From CAIVAT01 sp964455285 (lineage in GTDB: Bacteria > Bacteroidota > Bacteroidia > Bacteroidales > FEN-979): DNA of 64,000 nucleotides. The notes below the pieces were generated by a model, which saw only the letters and a program-made list of their open reading frames with translations, was not told the origin of the DNA and made no database searches. The position numbers and the translations under genes are program-made. How positions within the stretch are numbered: position 1 is the first letter of the stretch; every line of letters begins with the position of its first letter. This document shows positions 45,036 through 54,452 of the stretch, piece by piece. The DNA is taken from NCBI GenBank assembly GCA_964455285.1, contig CAYVVG010000011.1:1-64000 (forward strand), read 5' to 3'.

Positions 45036-45775
45036 AGCATTCTGTTTACCGGGTATCGGTTGCCTTTCTCTTTGCAGGAGTTTTCCTCAGTTCCTGCCTG
45101 AAAGACGGGGGAAATTGCCTGTCACCCTCCGGCCCCATCATCACCCAGGACCGGCATGTGGCTGATTTCGACAGCATCCGGATGCTGGATAATGTGGATG
45201 TGGTGCTGCTGCAGGATTCGGTGAACCGGGTGCGGGTCGAAGCCGGCGAGAACATCATCGGAGGAATCAGGACCGACATCGCAGGCCGGGAACTCATTAT
45301 TGCCAACAACAACGTTTGCAACTGGTTAAGAAGTTACTCAGCCCCCATCCGGGTGTACGTATCGGTGAAAAACCTGCTGAAAATCCATTATAACAGCTCG
45401 GGAGATATCAGTTGTCCCGACACGATCCGGACCGGGTACTTTAAAATAGAGATGTGGGGCGGGTGCGGAAACATCGGCCTGAAACTGGTCACCGATGACG
45501 GGTACTTCATCCAGTACATCGGAACGGCGACGCTGAAAGCGAGCGGTACCTGCAAAATCAGCAACGTCCATGCCAGTGACTACGGTCTTCTCCATCTGGG
45601 AAACCTGAGGACAGGATACACCTTCGTTACCAACAACAGCACCAACGATTGTTATGTCAACGCCGTGCATGACCTGGATGCAACGATCTCCTCCATCGGC
45701 AACATCTATTACAAGGGAGAACCCGAGGCGATCAACCTGACGGTGACCGGGACGGGTAAGCTGATACGGTACTAA
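45032..45775 (+). CDS. DUF2807 (head GIN domain) lipoprotein
   Basis: 247 residues. Lipoprotein signal with lipobox LSSC (Cys22). The rest matches the 'putative auto-transporter adhesin, head GIN' family: HVADFDSIRMLDNVDVVLLQD, VRVEAGENIIGGIRT, VYVSVKNLLKIHYNSSGDI, and a late ISSIGNIYYKGEP, which builds a right-handed beta-helix-like repeat. Bacteroidota encode many such periplasmic or surface lipoproteins; the function is not known. It overlaps the PagL-like gene by four bases (ATGA), so the two are coupled. Confidence 0.88.
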   Translation: MKHSVYRVSVAFLFAGVFLSSCLKDGGNCLSPSGPIITQDRHVADFDSIRMLDNVDVVLLQDSVNRVRVEAGENIIGGIRTDIAGRELIIANNNVCNWLRSYSAPIRVYVSVKNLLKIHYNSSGDISCPDTIRTGYFKIEMWGGCGNIGLKLVTDDGYFIQYIGTATLKASGTCKISNVHASDYGLLHLGNLRTGYTFVTNNSTNDCYVNAVHDLDATISSIGNIYYKGEPEAINLTVTGTGKLIRY

Positions 45776-45795
45776 GGATCCGGGACCGGCACCGA

Positions 45796-47271
45796 TCAGT
45801 AGGCCCTGGCGAAAATGACGCGCTGGCCGGAGGGTTTGCCTGAATAGACGCAACGGCCCTCTTCGGGGGTGTTGCCGAGCGGGATCACCCGGATGGTCGC
45901 CTTGGTCTCCTCCTTGATTTTCTCTTCCGTCTCGGGTGTGCCGTCCCAATGCGCGGAGATGAACCCGCCCGTATCGTCAAGCACCCGTTTGAACTCATCC
46001 CACGTATCGACCCGGAAGGTGTTGTTTTCCCTGAAAGCAAGGGCCCGGTCGTACAGGTTTTTCTGGATCTGGTCGAGGAGGTTTACGATCTTGGTCTCGA
46101 TATCGGTGATCTGCAGTACCTCTTTCTCGAGGGTATCCCGCCGGGCCACCTCCACGGTGCCCTGCTCGATGTCGCGGGGCCCCACCGTCAAACGGACCGG
46201 CACACCCTTGAATTCGTATTCGGTGAATTTCCATCCCGGTTTCTGCGTCTCGCGGTCGTCATATTTCACGGTGATCCCGCGGGCTTCCAGCGCATTTTTA
46301 ATGGGGATCACCGTTTCGGATATCATAGCCAGCTGATCGGAGTTCCTGAACACCGGAACGATGGCCACCTGGATGGGAGCCAGTTTCGGAGGGAGAACCA
46401 GCCCGTGATCGTCGGAGTGCGACATGATGAGCGCTCCCATCAGCCGGGTGGACACTCCCCAGGAGGTAGCCCACACGTAGTCGAGCTGGTTTTCCCGGTT
46501 CAGGAACTTGACATCGAAGGCCTTGGCGAAATTCTGGCCCAGGAAATGCGATGTTCCAGCCTGGAGCGCCTTGCCATCCTGCATCAGGGCTTCGATGGCA
46601 TAGGTCTCAATGGCTCCCGCGAACCGCTCGGCCGGCGATTTGGTTCCCCGGATCACCGGGATCGCCATCCAGTTCTCGGCGAAATCGGCGTACACATTCA
46701 GCATCGTCTCTGCCTCTTTCACGGCCTCCTCGCGGGTGGCGTGGGCGGTATGCCCCTCCTGCCACAGAAATTCCGCAGTACGGAGAAAGAGCCGGGTGCG
46801 CATCTCCCACCGAACCACGTTGGCCCACTGGTTGATCAGCAGGGGAAGGTCGCGGTACGACTGGATCCAGTTACGGTAGGTATCCCAGATGATCGTCTCC
46901 GAGGTCGGCCGAACAATCAGTTCCTCTTCCAGGCGGGCCTCTTCGTCCACCACAATCCCTCCCCCACCGGGATCATTTTTCAGGCGGTAATGGGTCACCA
47001 CGGCACATTCCTTGGCAAATCCTTCCACGTGGGAAGCCTCCTTGCTGAAGAACGATTTTGGGATGAAGATCGGGAAATAGGCGTTCGAGTGTCCGGTATC
47101 CTTGAACTTCCGGTCGAGTACCGCCTGGATCCTTTCCCAGATCGCATATCCGTATGGTTTGATCACCATACATCCCCTGACTGCGGAGTTCTCGGCCAGG
47201 TCGGCCTTGATTACCAGGTCGTTATACCATTGTGAATAATTTTCTGCCCGGGATGGAAAATCTTTGGCCAT
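45796..47271 (-). CDS. proS: Prolyl-tRNA synthetase (archaeal/eukaryotic-like type)
   Basis: 491 residues. Class II motifs: FPIFIPKSFF, RPTSETIIWDTYRNWIQSYRDLP, RTRLFLRTAEFLWQEGHTAH (motif 2) and SHSDDHGLVLPP (motif 3 region). The C-terminal anticodon-binding domain and Zn-like tail end in VIFARAY, the Tyr-terminated end of the ProS type 3 enzymes that Bacteroidota carry in place of the bacterial form with an INS editing domain. It charges tRNA-Pro. Monocistronic, with promoter box at 47323-47330. Confidence 0.96.
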   Translation of the reverse strand: MAKDFPSRAENYSQWYNDLVIKADLAENSAVRGCMVIKPYGYAIWERIQAVLDRKFKDTGHSNAYFPIFIPKSFFSKEASHVEGFAKECAVVTHYRLKNDPGGGGIVVDEEARLEEELIVRPTSETIIWDTYRNWIQSYRDLPLLINQWANVVRWEMRTRLFLRTAEFLWQEGHTAHATREEAVKEAETMLNVYADFAENWMAIPVIRGTKSPAERFAGAIETYAIEALMQDGKALQAGTSHFLGQNFAKAFDVKFLNRENQLDYVWATSWGVSTRLMGALIMSHSDDHGLVLPPKLAPIQVAIVPVFRNSDQLAMISETVIPIKNALEARGITVKYDDRETQKPGWKFTEYEFKGVPVRLTVGPRDIEQGTVEVARRDTLEKEVLQITDIETKIVNLLDQIQKNLYDRALAFRENNTFRVDTWDEFKRVLDDTGGFISAHWDGTPETEEKIKEETKATIRVIPLGNTPEEGRCVYSGKPSGQRVIFARAY

Positions 47272-47322
47272 TTGCTTAGTTTGGTATGAGATTTGTTAAT
47301 TTTGAAGGTGCTAATGATGCAG

Positions 47323-47330
47323 CAAAAGTA
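47323..47330 (-). promoter_or_regulatory. -7 box of proS
   Basis: Minus-strand TACTTTTG, 51 bases before the proS ATG. Confidence 0.65.
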
Positions 47331-47391
47331 GTAAATAATCCCGATCCGGTATCCTGCTGACAGGCGCCGGACGGTCAAATAAAAAAGCCCT

Positions 47392-48750
47392 ATGAAAAGA
47401 TCAGCCTGGTTCATCGCGATGATTGCCCTGGCACTCGGTGCCTGCACCACACAGCGTCAGGCGACTTCGTACGTCAACGACGATGTTTACAACGACGTTC
47501 CGAAGAAGGCACCGGTGGCACACGCACCGGCTCAAGCCGGCAACGACGGGGCGCAGGTCGTCACCTCCCCCGACAAAGTTCTGGGGCAGCTGCCTGCGTC
47601 GGCCGCCGGGGAGGACGTGAACGATTACTCTTACTCCGATCGTATCAAGCGTTTCAGCAACAACGATACCACGAAGGGATATTTTGATGATTCCTTCGGC
47701 AACGGATCATCGCCGGTTGATCGCGACAACAGTCCCGACCTCAACTTTTACCTTGGCAATGGCGGATATTTCGGCCCCTCCTGGTCGATCGGATGGGGAT
47801 ATCCTTACTCCTCGTGGTGGGATTACCGAATGGGCTGGGGGTATCCGTATTATTACCACGGATATTATTCATGGTACAACCCGTGGTACAGTTCCTGGTA
47901 TGATCCATGGTATTATAATAGATGGAACGATCCGTATTACTGTTGCGGTTGCTACTATACGTCGAACCAGGAACCCTGGAATAACTTCCAGAACAGTGGT
48001 TATTATTACGGATCCCGCCGTTCTCTTTTCCGTTCCGACGGTGGCGGGAATACCGTATCGCGGATTGCGGGAACCTCTTCCGATGACCCGCGCCTGCGAA
48101 CCGTTCGCACCGGGCCTTCACGGACGTCGGTCTCCTCCTCGGCCGTGCGCTCCGTCCCCGGCGACCAGGAAAAATACCGCTATTCCCGTCCTTCAGGAAT
48201 CCGCCAGGCGAACTTCACCCGTTCCGCCCCGGAGTCAGGCCGTTCCTCCATCACCCAATCAACCGTGCGGCAACCGGCACCCCGCTACACCCGTCCCGGC
48301 AGCGTGAACACACGCACCCCCCAGGGTACCACGCAAAGTTATACCTCACCGGTTTACCGGCAACCCAAGTCGAGCCAGGAGTACCTGGCCCCACGGTCAC
48401 AGAGCCCCGGAACGACGCGTCAGGATGTGAGAAGCACCGAAACCCGGACCGGTTCCGGCATATCGAATCCCTCGCGCAACGGGAACAACCGTTCCTACCC
48501 GGCCCCGCCGCGCAGTTCCGACAACTATTCCACCCCCCGTTCGGGTGGCAGCAACTCCTACAGCGCCCCTTCCCGGTCAACCCAGCGTGAATCTTATACT
48601 CCCCCGGCTCGGTCCAACGAAAGCCGGTCGTACACTACGCCAAGCAATTCGGGAAACAGCAGCTATACGGCCCCATCCCGGTCAAGCGGTACCAGTTCTT
48701 CTCCATCCAACAACAACAATTCATCGGGCAGTAGCGGAAGAAGAAGATAA
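47392..48750 (+). CDS. Tyr/Trp-rich, Ser/Arg-rich lipoprotein of unknown function
   Basis: 452 residues. Lipoprotein signal with lipobox LGAC (Cys18). Residues about 120-205 are extremely rich in Tyr, Trp and Gly (SSWWDYRMGWGYPYYYHGYY, then NPWYSSWYDPWYYNRWNDPYYCCGCYY). Residues about 235-452 are low complexity with repeated Ser-Tyr-x-x-Pro-x-Arg-Ser (SYSAPSRS, SYTPPARS, SYTTPS, SYTAPSRS). Probably anchored in the outer membrane and largely disordered, perhaps forming a sticky or pi-stacking surface. Similar Bacteroidota proteins are known only as hypothetical. It precedes a porin-like gene by 30 bases. Confidence 0.85.
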   Translation: MKRSAWFIAMIALALGACTTQRQATSYVNDDVYNDVPKKAPVAHAPAQAGNDGAQVVTSPDKVLGQLPASAAGEDVNDYSYSDRIKRFSNNDTTKGYFDDSFGNGSSPVDRDNSPDLNFYLGNGGYFGPSWSIGWGYPYSSWWDYRMGWGYPYYYHGYYSWYNPWYSSWYDPWYYNRWNDPYYCCGCYYTSNQEPWNNFQNSGYYYGSRRSLFRSDGGGNTVSRIAGTSSDDPRLRTVRTGPSRTSVSSSAVRSVPGDQEKYRYSRPSGIRQANFTRSAPESGRSSITQSTVRQPAPRYTRPGSVNTRTPQGTTQSYTSPVYRQPKSSQEYLAPRSQSPGTTRQDVRSTETRTGSGISNPSRNGNNRSYPAPPRSSDNYSTPRSGGSNSYSAPSRSTQRESYTPPARSNESRSYTTPSNSGNSSYTAPSRSSGTSSSPSNNNNSSGSSGRRR

Positions 48751-48780
48751 ACCCAATCTGAACGTTCAATTTCCGTCAGT

Positions 48781-50238
48781 ATGAAAAAAGCGATCCTCAT
48801 AGTGATTATGTGCGCATTGTATTCAGCCGCACACACGCAGACCCCCGAAGATGCCCTCCGGTATTCACGCCTCTTCTACGGCGGCACTGCCCGGTTCAAC
48901 GGCCTCAGCGGCGCCTTCGGAGCCGCCGGCGCCGACTTCTCGGCCCTTTCCACCAATCCGGCCGGGCTTGGCATGTACACCGCCTCGGAGATCACCTTCA
49001 CACTTTCCCCCAACATCGGGTACGCCACTTCGACATACAACAGTCACAATTCCACCGACAACCGGGTGAACCTGGGGGTCGGGAATTTCGGGGTCATCCT
49101 GAGCATGGACCCCCAAGAGAAGGACGGCAAGGCCCTCCGAAATTTCAATATCGGCATCGGGTTCAACCGGCAGACCGACTTCAACAACCGGGTTGCCATC
49201 CGCGGAGTCAACAACCGCAACTCGATGATGCAGAGTTTCGCCGACAAGCTCAACGAAACATGGGAACCTCCCCAGTTTGTAGAGGATGATTACCCCTTCG
49301 ACCTCGGACTGGCTTATGGCACTAACCTGGTATTTTACGATACGGCCACCGGGTACTATTATGCCGACGCAGCCTTTGGCGGGGTCACCCAGGAGAAGAC
49401 GATCGAGACCTCCGGATCGATGAATGAACTCGACCTTGCCATGGGGGCCAACCTGTCCGACCGGCTTTTCATCGGCCTGACCTTCGGGATCCCCACCATC
49501 AACTACTATGAGTACAGCGTGTACAAGGAGTGGAGCAACAGCGACACCGTGCCCAATTTCCTTTCGATGACTTACAAATACGACCTTCACACCAAGGGTA
49601 CCGGGTTCAACCTGAAAGCAGGGATCATCTACAAACCTGTCGACTGGATCCGGTTGGGTGCGGCTATCCATACCCCTACCTGGTTCCCGAACATGAGCGA
49701 CCGGTGGTATGGCAGCATGTCGTCGACATTTACCAACACCGCCTGGAATGCCTTCAAGGAATCCCCGATCGGCACCTACGATTACCGGCTGACCACGCCT
49801 TTCCGTGCCATGGGAAGCCTGGCTTTCATTGCAGGCAGGTACGGCATGGTGAGCGCCGACTATGAATATGTGGATTATTCGCAGGCCCGGTTCAATTCAT
49901 CGGACGACAGCTTCGGTGATGTCAACCAATCCGTTAAAACCGATTACGGCTCGTGGGGGAACATCCGGGTCGGCACGGAGTGGAGGCTCGGTGACCTTCG
50001 TCTGCGGGGTGGTTTCGCCTATTTCAGCAACCCGTACACCAAAAAGATAAACAACAGCGAACGGCTGCAGGTTTCGGCCGGAATCGGATACCGCGGGAAG
50101 CATTTCTTCGCCGATGGCGCCTATGTATGGAGCCGGATGAACCAGGATTATTACCTGTATGATCCTTCGATGGTCAGTGCAGCGGCCATCACGAGCTATT
50201 CCCATACGATCTCCCTCACGGCAGGGGTCAGGTTCTGA
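48781..50238 (+). CDS. Outer membrane barrel protein, OmpP1/FadL-like
   Basis: 485 residues. Signal peptide 1-19 (ending AAHTQ). The N-terminal hatch-like segment RFNGLSGAFGAAGADFSALSTNPAGLGM is the hallmark of the FadL/OmpP1/TodX family, followed by alternating beta strands and a C-terminal strand ending GVRF with a terminal Phe, as needed for BAM-assisted insertion. FadL proteins pass long-chain fatty acids or hydrophobic compounds; in Bacteroidota the substrate is rarely known. Possibly co-transcribed with the Tyr/Trp-rich lipoprotein upstream. Confidence 0.85.
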   Translation: MKKAILIVIMCALYSAAHTQTPEDALRYSRLFYGGTARFNGLSGAFGAAGADFSALSTNPAGLGMYTASEITFTLSPNIGYATSTYNSHNSTDNRVNLGVGNFGVILSMDPQEKDGKALRNFNIGIGFNRQTDFNNRVAIRGVNNRNSMMQSFADKLNETWEPPQFVEDDYPFDLGLAYGTNLVFYDTATGYYYADAAFGGVTQEKTIETSGSMNELDLAMGANLSDRLFIGLTFGIPTINYYEYSVYKEWSNSDTVPNFLSMTYKYDLHTKGTGFNLKAGIIYKPVDWIRLGAAIHTPTWFPNMSDRWYGSMSSTFTNTAWNAFKESPIGTYDYRLTTPFRAMGSLAFIAGRYGMVSADYEYVDYSQARFNSSDDSFGDVNQSVKTDYGSWGNIRVGTEWRLGDLRLRGGFAYFSNPYTKKINNSERLQVSAGIGYRGKHFFADGAYVWSRMNQDYYLYDPSMVSAAAITSYSHTISLTAGVRF

Positions 50239-50240
50239 TC

Positions 50241-51782
50241 CTACCGGCCTCCCAGCCGCCTGATGCCCGACCGGGCTTTCTGATGCAGGCTTGTGCGGTA
50301 TTCCAAAGGTTTCATCGAAAGACAGGCCCGGTAAGCGCTGTCGGCACGGGCGCGTTCACCCTCATTTTCGAACAACATTCCGAGCCGGTAAGCGGCCGAT
50401 GCCGAAAAATACCAGGGTTCATTCCGTCCCATGGCTATAGTCTGCCGGTAGCTGCCCACGGCCCGCGGAATATTTCCCTTCTCATGGTAGATTCGTCCCA
50501 GGCGGTAGTTGTACTCCAGCAGGTCGCGTTTCGAACGGAGCGACTCCCTGACCGGATGGTCGAGAAGTTCGGCCAGGGCGCGGTCGTAATAGCCGCCGTC
50601 GAACAACAGCCGCGCCCTGAGCAGGCGGAGGTTGGGCAAGTCGGCGGAAGCAGCTTCCCATGTAGCCTGTTTGTCTTCATCCGTCAAAGATCCTCCGCGC
50701 AGGGTCACCCGGCGCATGAGACGCCTGTATCCCAGGGTATCGTTTTTCAGCCAGGAGGCCCAGGCCATTTTGTGATATGCCGACCGGATATAACTGACTC
50801 CGCGAAAGGATGACACAAACCGCCCGAACCAGGCGGCAGCCCCCGGGTCCAGTTTGTTCAGCAACGCCGCCCCTTCCAGGTAATCAAGGTACCGGAACGG
50901 GAACTCCGTTTTTTGCCGATGACGCTCCCGAAGCACCTCCAGGGCCCGGTCATTCAACCCATTACGCATCAGGATCGTGGCCCTGGCATAGATCATCAGG
51001 GGACTTTCAAGAGGAACCTCTTCCGGTGCAGCAGGTTCCTTCAGCGCAGGTATGCCGAGCGCATCCTCTTTGTTCTTCTGAAGGTTCACCGTCAGAAAAG
51101 CCAGGTAAAAGGCAGCCTGGGGGCGATACAGCCGCGCCACCGGGTCGGAGCCTGCATACCCGGCCGCCTCCCTGATCGATCCGATCCCCTCGGCAACCGA
51201 GCCTTCCAGGCCGATCAGGGAGGTGATCCACTTGTATTCGTCGGGCACCAGGCCCAGAACCACTCTGACCACCCCGAGGGCGACCTGGTTGGGAAGGAAT
51301 CCGGGGTACAGCGCCGAGTTTTCGGCCAGGTACCCATAGCTTTTCCTCATCTCGCGGGCGGCGGTCATATAATCGCCGAATTTCAGCCGGGCGATGGCCC
51401 ATTGCAGATACACCTCCCCCAGGAAGAGACGGTGGTAGGGAGAGTTCTGCGGCCCCTGTTCGAGGGCTTTGATCCGGGAGGACCTGTTCATCTGAAGCCG
51501 GCGGTACTGTTCTGCCTCCTCCCCGATGACCAGGGTCAGGAAATCGGAATAGTTTTCCAGGTATACCGGGACCAGGTTTCCCGGATGACGCTGCTTTTCC
51601 TCCTGAAGCATCTGCCCGGCCGTATTCAATTGCAGGCACAGTATCTCCCTGAAGGCTGCCCGGCAGCCGGTATTGAAGTCATAGTCTGCCGCATTTCCCG
51701 GCAGGGCGAAAAGGAAAAAGGCGCCCACGATCAGGACTAGCCTGTACCGGGACGCCTTCCCTTGTGGTAATCTGCAAAACAT
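50241..51782 (-). CDS. Secreted TPR-repeat protein
   Basis: 513 residues with a signal peptide (about 14-32, YRLVLIVGAFFLFALPGNAA). TPR-like helices appear throughout, clearest near the C-terminus (LLEYNYRLGRIYHEKGNIPRAVGSYRQTI, AAYRLGMLFENEGERARADSAYRACL). Motif WAIARLKFGDYMTAAREMRKSYGYL is typical of a Bacteroidota periplasmic TPR family with no assigned task. It lies one base downstream of the zinc-ribbon gene (shared base at 51782), so it is probably the last gene of a Nif3-zinc ribbon-TPR operon. Confidence 0.78.
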   Translation of the reverse strand: MFCRLPQGKASRYRLVLIVGAFFLFALPGNAADYDFNTGCRAAFREILCLQLNTAGQMLQEEKQRHPGNLVPVYLENYSDFLTLVIGEEAEQYRRLQMNRSSRIKALEQGPQNSPYHRLFLGEVYLQWAIARLKFGDYMTAAREMRKSYGYLAENSALYPGFLPNQVALGVVRVVLGLVPDEYKWITSLIGLEGSVAEGIGSIREAAGYAGSDPVARLYRPQAAFYLAFLTVNLQKNKEDALGIPALKEPAAPEEVPLESPLMIYARATILMRNGLNDRALEVLRERHRQKTEFPFRYLDYLEGAALLNKLDPGAAAWFGRFVSSFRGVSYIRSAYHKMAWASWLKNDTLGYRRLMRRVTLRGGSLTDEDKQATWEAASADLPNLRLLRARLLFDGGYYDRALAELLDHPVRESLRSKRDLLEYNYRLGRIYHEKGNIPRAVGSYRQTIAMGRNEPWYFSASAAYRLGMLFENEGERARADSAYRACLSMKPLEYRTSLHQKARSGIRRLGGR

Positions 51783-52696
51783 TAATGAATCGCGTTCACG
51801 ATCCCGTCGTCAACCAGGATTCTTCCGCAGTATTCGCATACGATGATCTTCTTGTGCATCCGGATGTCGAGCTGATGCTGGGGCGGGATCTTGTTGAAGC
51901 AACCTCCGCAGGCGTCGCGTTCGATCTGCACGACTGCCAGCCCGTTCCGCGCATTTTTCCGGATCCGGGTATAGGCGGAGAGCAGGCGCTCTTCAATGTA
52001 ATCTTTGTTATTTTCTGAGACCTTGATCAACTCGTTCTCTTCTTTTTCGGTTTCAGCGATGATGTCGTCGAGCTCATTTCTCTTGATCTCCAGATCGCTC
52101 TTCTGGTCGTTGAGCTGTTTCTGGAATTGTTCGATCTCCTCTTTCTTTATTTCCAGGTTGGCCGTGTACTCGCGTGCCCGCTTTTCGGAAAGCTGGATCT
52201 CCAGGTTCTGGTACTCGATCTCCTTGGTGAGTGAATCGTACTCGCGGTTGTTGCGTACATTCATCTGCTGCTCTTCGTATTTCTTGATCATGGCCAGGGC
52301 ATCTTTCACAGCATTTTTCTTGTCCATGATGGAGCGTTCCATGGCGAGCGTTTCCTGCTCGTAGTTCTCGATGCGTGTTTCGATGCCGGCGATCTCATCT
52401 TCCAGGTCCTGTACCTCGAGCGGCAGTTCGCCCCGGATAATCCGGATCTTGTCGATCTGCGAATCGACCTGCTGCAGGCTGTAGAGAGCGATCAGCTTCT
52501 TCTCGATGGTGATCTCGGTCTTATCGTCAGCAGATTCCGGGCGGGTTTTCGTAACCATTTTCACAGGTATCTTCTCCTCGGTGGCCGCTTCGGTGGCCGG
52601 TTTTCCGGCAGGGGCGGTTTCCTTCTTCTCCACGGTCTTTTTAGCCAGTTTGGAGGGCTTGGAAGTTGCGATCGGCTTGCTGGGTGTCTTTGCCAT
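51782..52696 (-). CDS. Coiled-coil protein with C4 zinc ribbon
   Basis: 304 residues. A low-complexity Lys/Pro/Ala N-terminus (1-60), a long coiled coil (about 65-245, LEIQLSEKRAREYTANLEIKKEEIEQ) and a C-terminal zinc ribbon with CGGC and CEYCGRIL (two CxxC pairs). This is the DUF164/C4-type zinc-ribbon family, which in many phyla sits next to nif3 exactly as here (ten-base gap). In some species related proteins act in RNA or cell-division contexts; the role is not settled. The N-terminal extension is longer than usual. Confidence 0.9.
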   Translation of the reverse strand: MAKTPSKPIATSKPSKLAKKTVEKKETAPAGKPATEAATEEKIPVKMVTKTRPESADDKTEITIEKKLIALYSLQQVDSQIDKIRIIRGELPLEVQDLEDEIAGIETRIENYEQETLAMERSIMDKKNAVKDALAMIKKYEEQQMNVRNNREYDSLTKEIEYQNLEIQLSEKRAREYTANLEIKKEEIEQFQKQLNDQKSDLEIKRNELDDIIAETEKEENELIKVSENNKDYIEERLLSAYTRIRKNARNGLAVVQIERDACGGCFNKIPPQHQLDIRMHKKIIVCEYCGRILVDDGIVNAIH

Positions 52697-52706
52697 ATTC
52701 TGTTCG

Positions 52707-53804
52707 TTAAAAATGGTACTGAACCGGGTTGGTATTCGCTTTTGAAATCAGGATTGCAAAAGTAGGAAATTTTTCGATAAGCGCTGCATAGAGCCAATCT
52801 TTTACCCATTGTTCGCTCTCGTAATGGCCGATGTCGGCCAGCACCATCCGGTCGTGGAATCCGAAAAAATCGTGGTACTTCAGGTCGGCGGTGAGAAAGA
52901 GATCGGCTCCCTCGCGAAGGGCGTCGCTGCGGAGGAAAGAACCGGCTCCGGTGCAAAGGGCCACCTTCCTGACCGGCCTGTGCAACAACGGCGTATGACG
53001 GATCACCGGGATCCCGATCTCTTGCCTGACCCGTTCCAGGAATTCAAGCTCTTCAACCGGTTCGGGAAGGGTACCGATAAGACCGGCGCCGGCCAGAGGG
53101 TGTTCGTTGGCCAGCGGATAGAGATCGTAAGCCACCTCCTCGTAGGGATGGGCTTCAATCATGGCCGACGTGATGGTCCGTTCGAGCCAGGAGGGGAAGA
53201 TCACCTCGATGCGGGTCTCGGGTTCCCGGTGGACCACGTTCTTCTCTCCTACATACGGATTCGCCCGATCGGATGCCCGGAAGGTCCCCTCACCCTGCAG
53301 GTTATAACTGCAACAATCGTATTCGCCGATGCGGCCGGCTCCTGCCGAAAAGAGGGCTTGCCTGACATGATCCGCATGCCCGGCGGGGCAAAAAACGGCC
53401 AGTTTCATCAGCCCTCCCCGCTTCGGGCTCAACACGTGGCACGCCTCCACCCCGAGTTTCTGCATCACGAGGGCATTCAACCCGTGCCTCGAATTGTCGA
53501 GATTGGTGTGCATGGCATACACGGCGATGCCGTGCCGGATCGCCGACATGATCAGCGATGCTTCCGGGTCTCCGGCCAGGATCTTCTTTACACCCCTGAA
53601 TATGAAGGGATGATGGGCGATGACCAGGTTGCACCCGGCGGCTGCCGCTTCGCTCATCACTTCGCCGGTCAGATCGAGGCAAACCATCGCCTTTCGGAAC
53701 TCATCGTCCGGATCGCCGATGATCCATCCGCTGTTGTCATAGTCCTCCTGTAACGACAGGGGGGCAAGGCTCTCCAGGTATCGCGAGATATCTCTCAGTA
53801 TCAT
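52707..53804 (-). CDS. Nif3-like dinuclear metal centre protein (DUF34)
   Basis: 365 residues. Metal ligands of the Nif3/YqfO fold: VIAHHPFIFRG (HisHis), MHTNLDN (Asp), and the C-terminal ADIGHYESEQW (His, Glu). The length includes the central PII-like insertion (about 130-235) present in YqfO but not in E. coli YbgI. Often annotated GTP cyclohydrolase 1 type 2, but the physiological reaction is unproven. It is the first gene of the operon with the zinc-ribbon and TPR genes. Confidence 0.94.
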   Translation of the reverse strand: MILRDISRYLESLAPLSLQEDYDNSGWIIGDPDDEFRKAMVCLDLTGEVMSEAAAAGCNLVIAHHPFIFRGVKKILAGDPEASLIMSAIRHGIAVYAMHTNLDNSRHGLNALVMQKLGVEACHVLSPKRGGLMKLAVFCPAGHADHVRQALFSAGAGRIGEYDCCSYNLQGEGTFRASDRANPYVGEKNVVHREPETRIEVIFPSWLERTITSAMIEAHPYEEVAYDLYPLANEHPLAGAGLIGTLPEPVEELEFLERVRQEIGIPVIRHTPLLHRPVRKVALCTGAGSFLRSDALREGADLFLTADLKYHDFFGFHDRMVLADIGHYESEQWVKDWLYAALIEKFPTFAILISKANTNPVQYHF

Positions 53805-53822
53805 GGCATGGGATTAAATGGT

Positions 53823-53830
53823 CAAAGATA
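53823..53830 (-). promoter_or_regulatory. -7 box of the nif3 operon
   Basis: Minus-strand TATCTTTG, 18 bases before the ATG at 53804. Confidence 0.65.
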
Positions 53831-53896
53831 GGCAAAAACGGGGGGAGACACCGGCCGTGAGCTGTTTGTGTTCATAACCTGTTTAAAAGTTTCATC

Positions 53897-53915
53897 ACCG
53901 GGCATGTCGCCCGGT
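53897..53915. other. Perfect hairpin upstream of the receiver-like gene
   Basis: ACCGGGC (53897-53903), loop ATGTC, GCCCGGT (53909-53915). There is no T run on the plus strand. It lies 44 bases before ATG 53959, so it could be in the 5' leader or an operator. Confidence 0.45.
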
Positions 53916-53958
53916 CCTAAAAAATGCAAATTTTGGCCAACCAAATTCCCTTACAAGG

Positions 53959-54363
53959 ATGAGAACTCCCCGGGTCTATGTGGTCGACAGGAACCCGATC
54001 CACCGTCACCTGATCAGGTATCGGCTCGAAAGCGGCCGGTTCGCGATTACAGAGGCTTTTCCATCTGCCACGGAATGTCTTTACCGGATCCGCCACCACG
54101 AACCTCCCAACTTCATCATCACCACTTATTTTTCAGACGACAACGACGGATTCCGTTTCCTCCGGTCAGTGCTTGCCGAAGCCCCGGGATGCAGGATCCT
54201 CTTTTTCGACAGCTTTCACGACCCGCACCTTCCGGCCCGGCTGATCGAAGAAGGAGCCGCAGATTTTGTGGCAAAGACCCCCGATCCGGATGCCGGGATC
54301 GCCGAAGTGATGAAGAACCTCCACTTCCTGATCCGCGAGGAGACCCTGGCAGGAAGATCCTGA
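53959..54363 (+). CDS. Degenerate response-regulator receiver protein
   Basis: 134 residues. CheY-like order of strands: RVYVVDRNPIHRHLIRYRLE (strand 1, one acidic residue, Asp10), NFIITTYFSDDNDGFRFL (strand 3), RILFFDSF (strand 4 with Ser85), ADFVAKTPD (Lys106). The phosphoacceptor Asp at the end of strand 3 is replaced by Thr (about Thr56), and only one of the two acidic pocket residues is present. It therefore should not be phosphorylated in the usual way. There is no output domain and no histidine kinase nearby. An AAGGA Shine-Dalgarno-like stretch precedes the ATG. Confidence 0.75.
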   Translation: MRTPRVYVVDRNPIHRHLIRYRLESGRFAITEAFPSATECLYRIRHHEPPNFIITTYFSDDNDGFRFLRSVLAEAPGCRILFFDSFHDPHLPARLIEEGAADFVAKTPDPDAGIAEVMKNLHFLIREETLAGRS

Positions 54364-54452
54364 GGAACGGACCGTTCATTTCCGGGTTTTCCGGGGAAAA
54401 TTATTCCCATCTCATAACATTCGGTATTTTTTACTAATTTAGGGGATTGATT

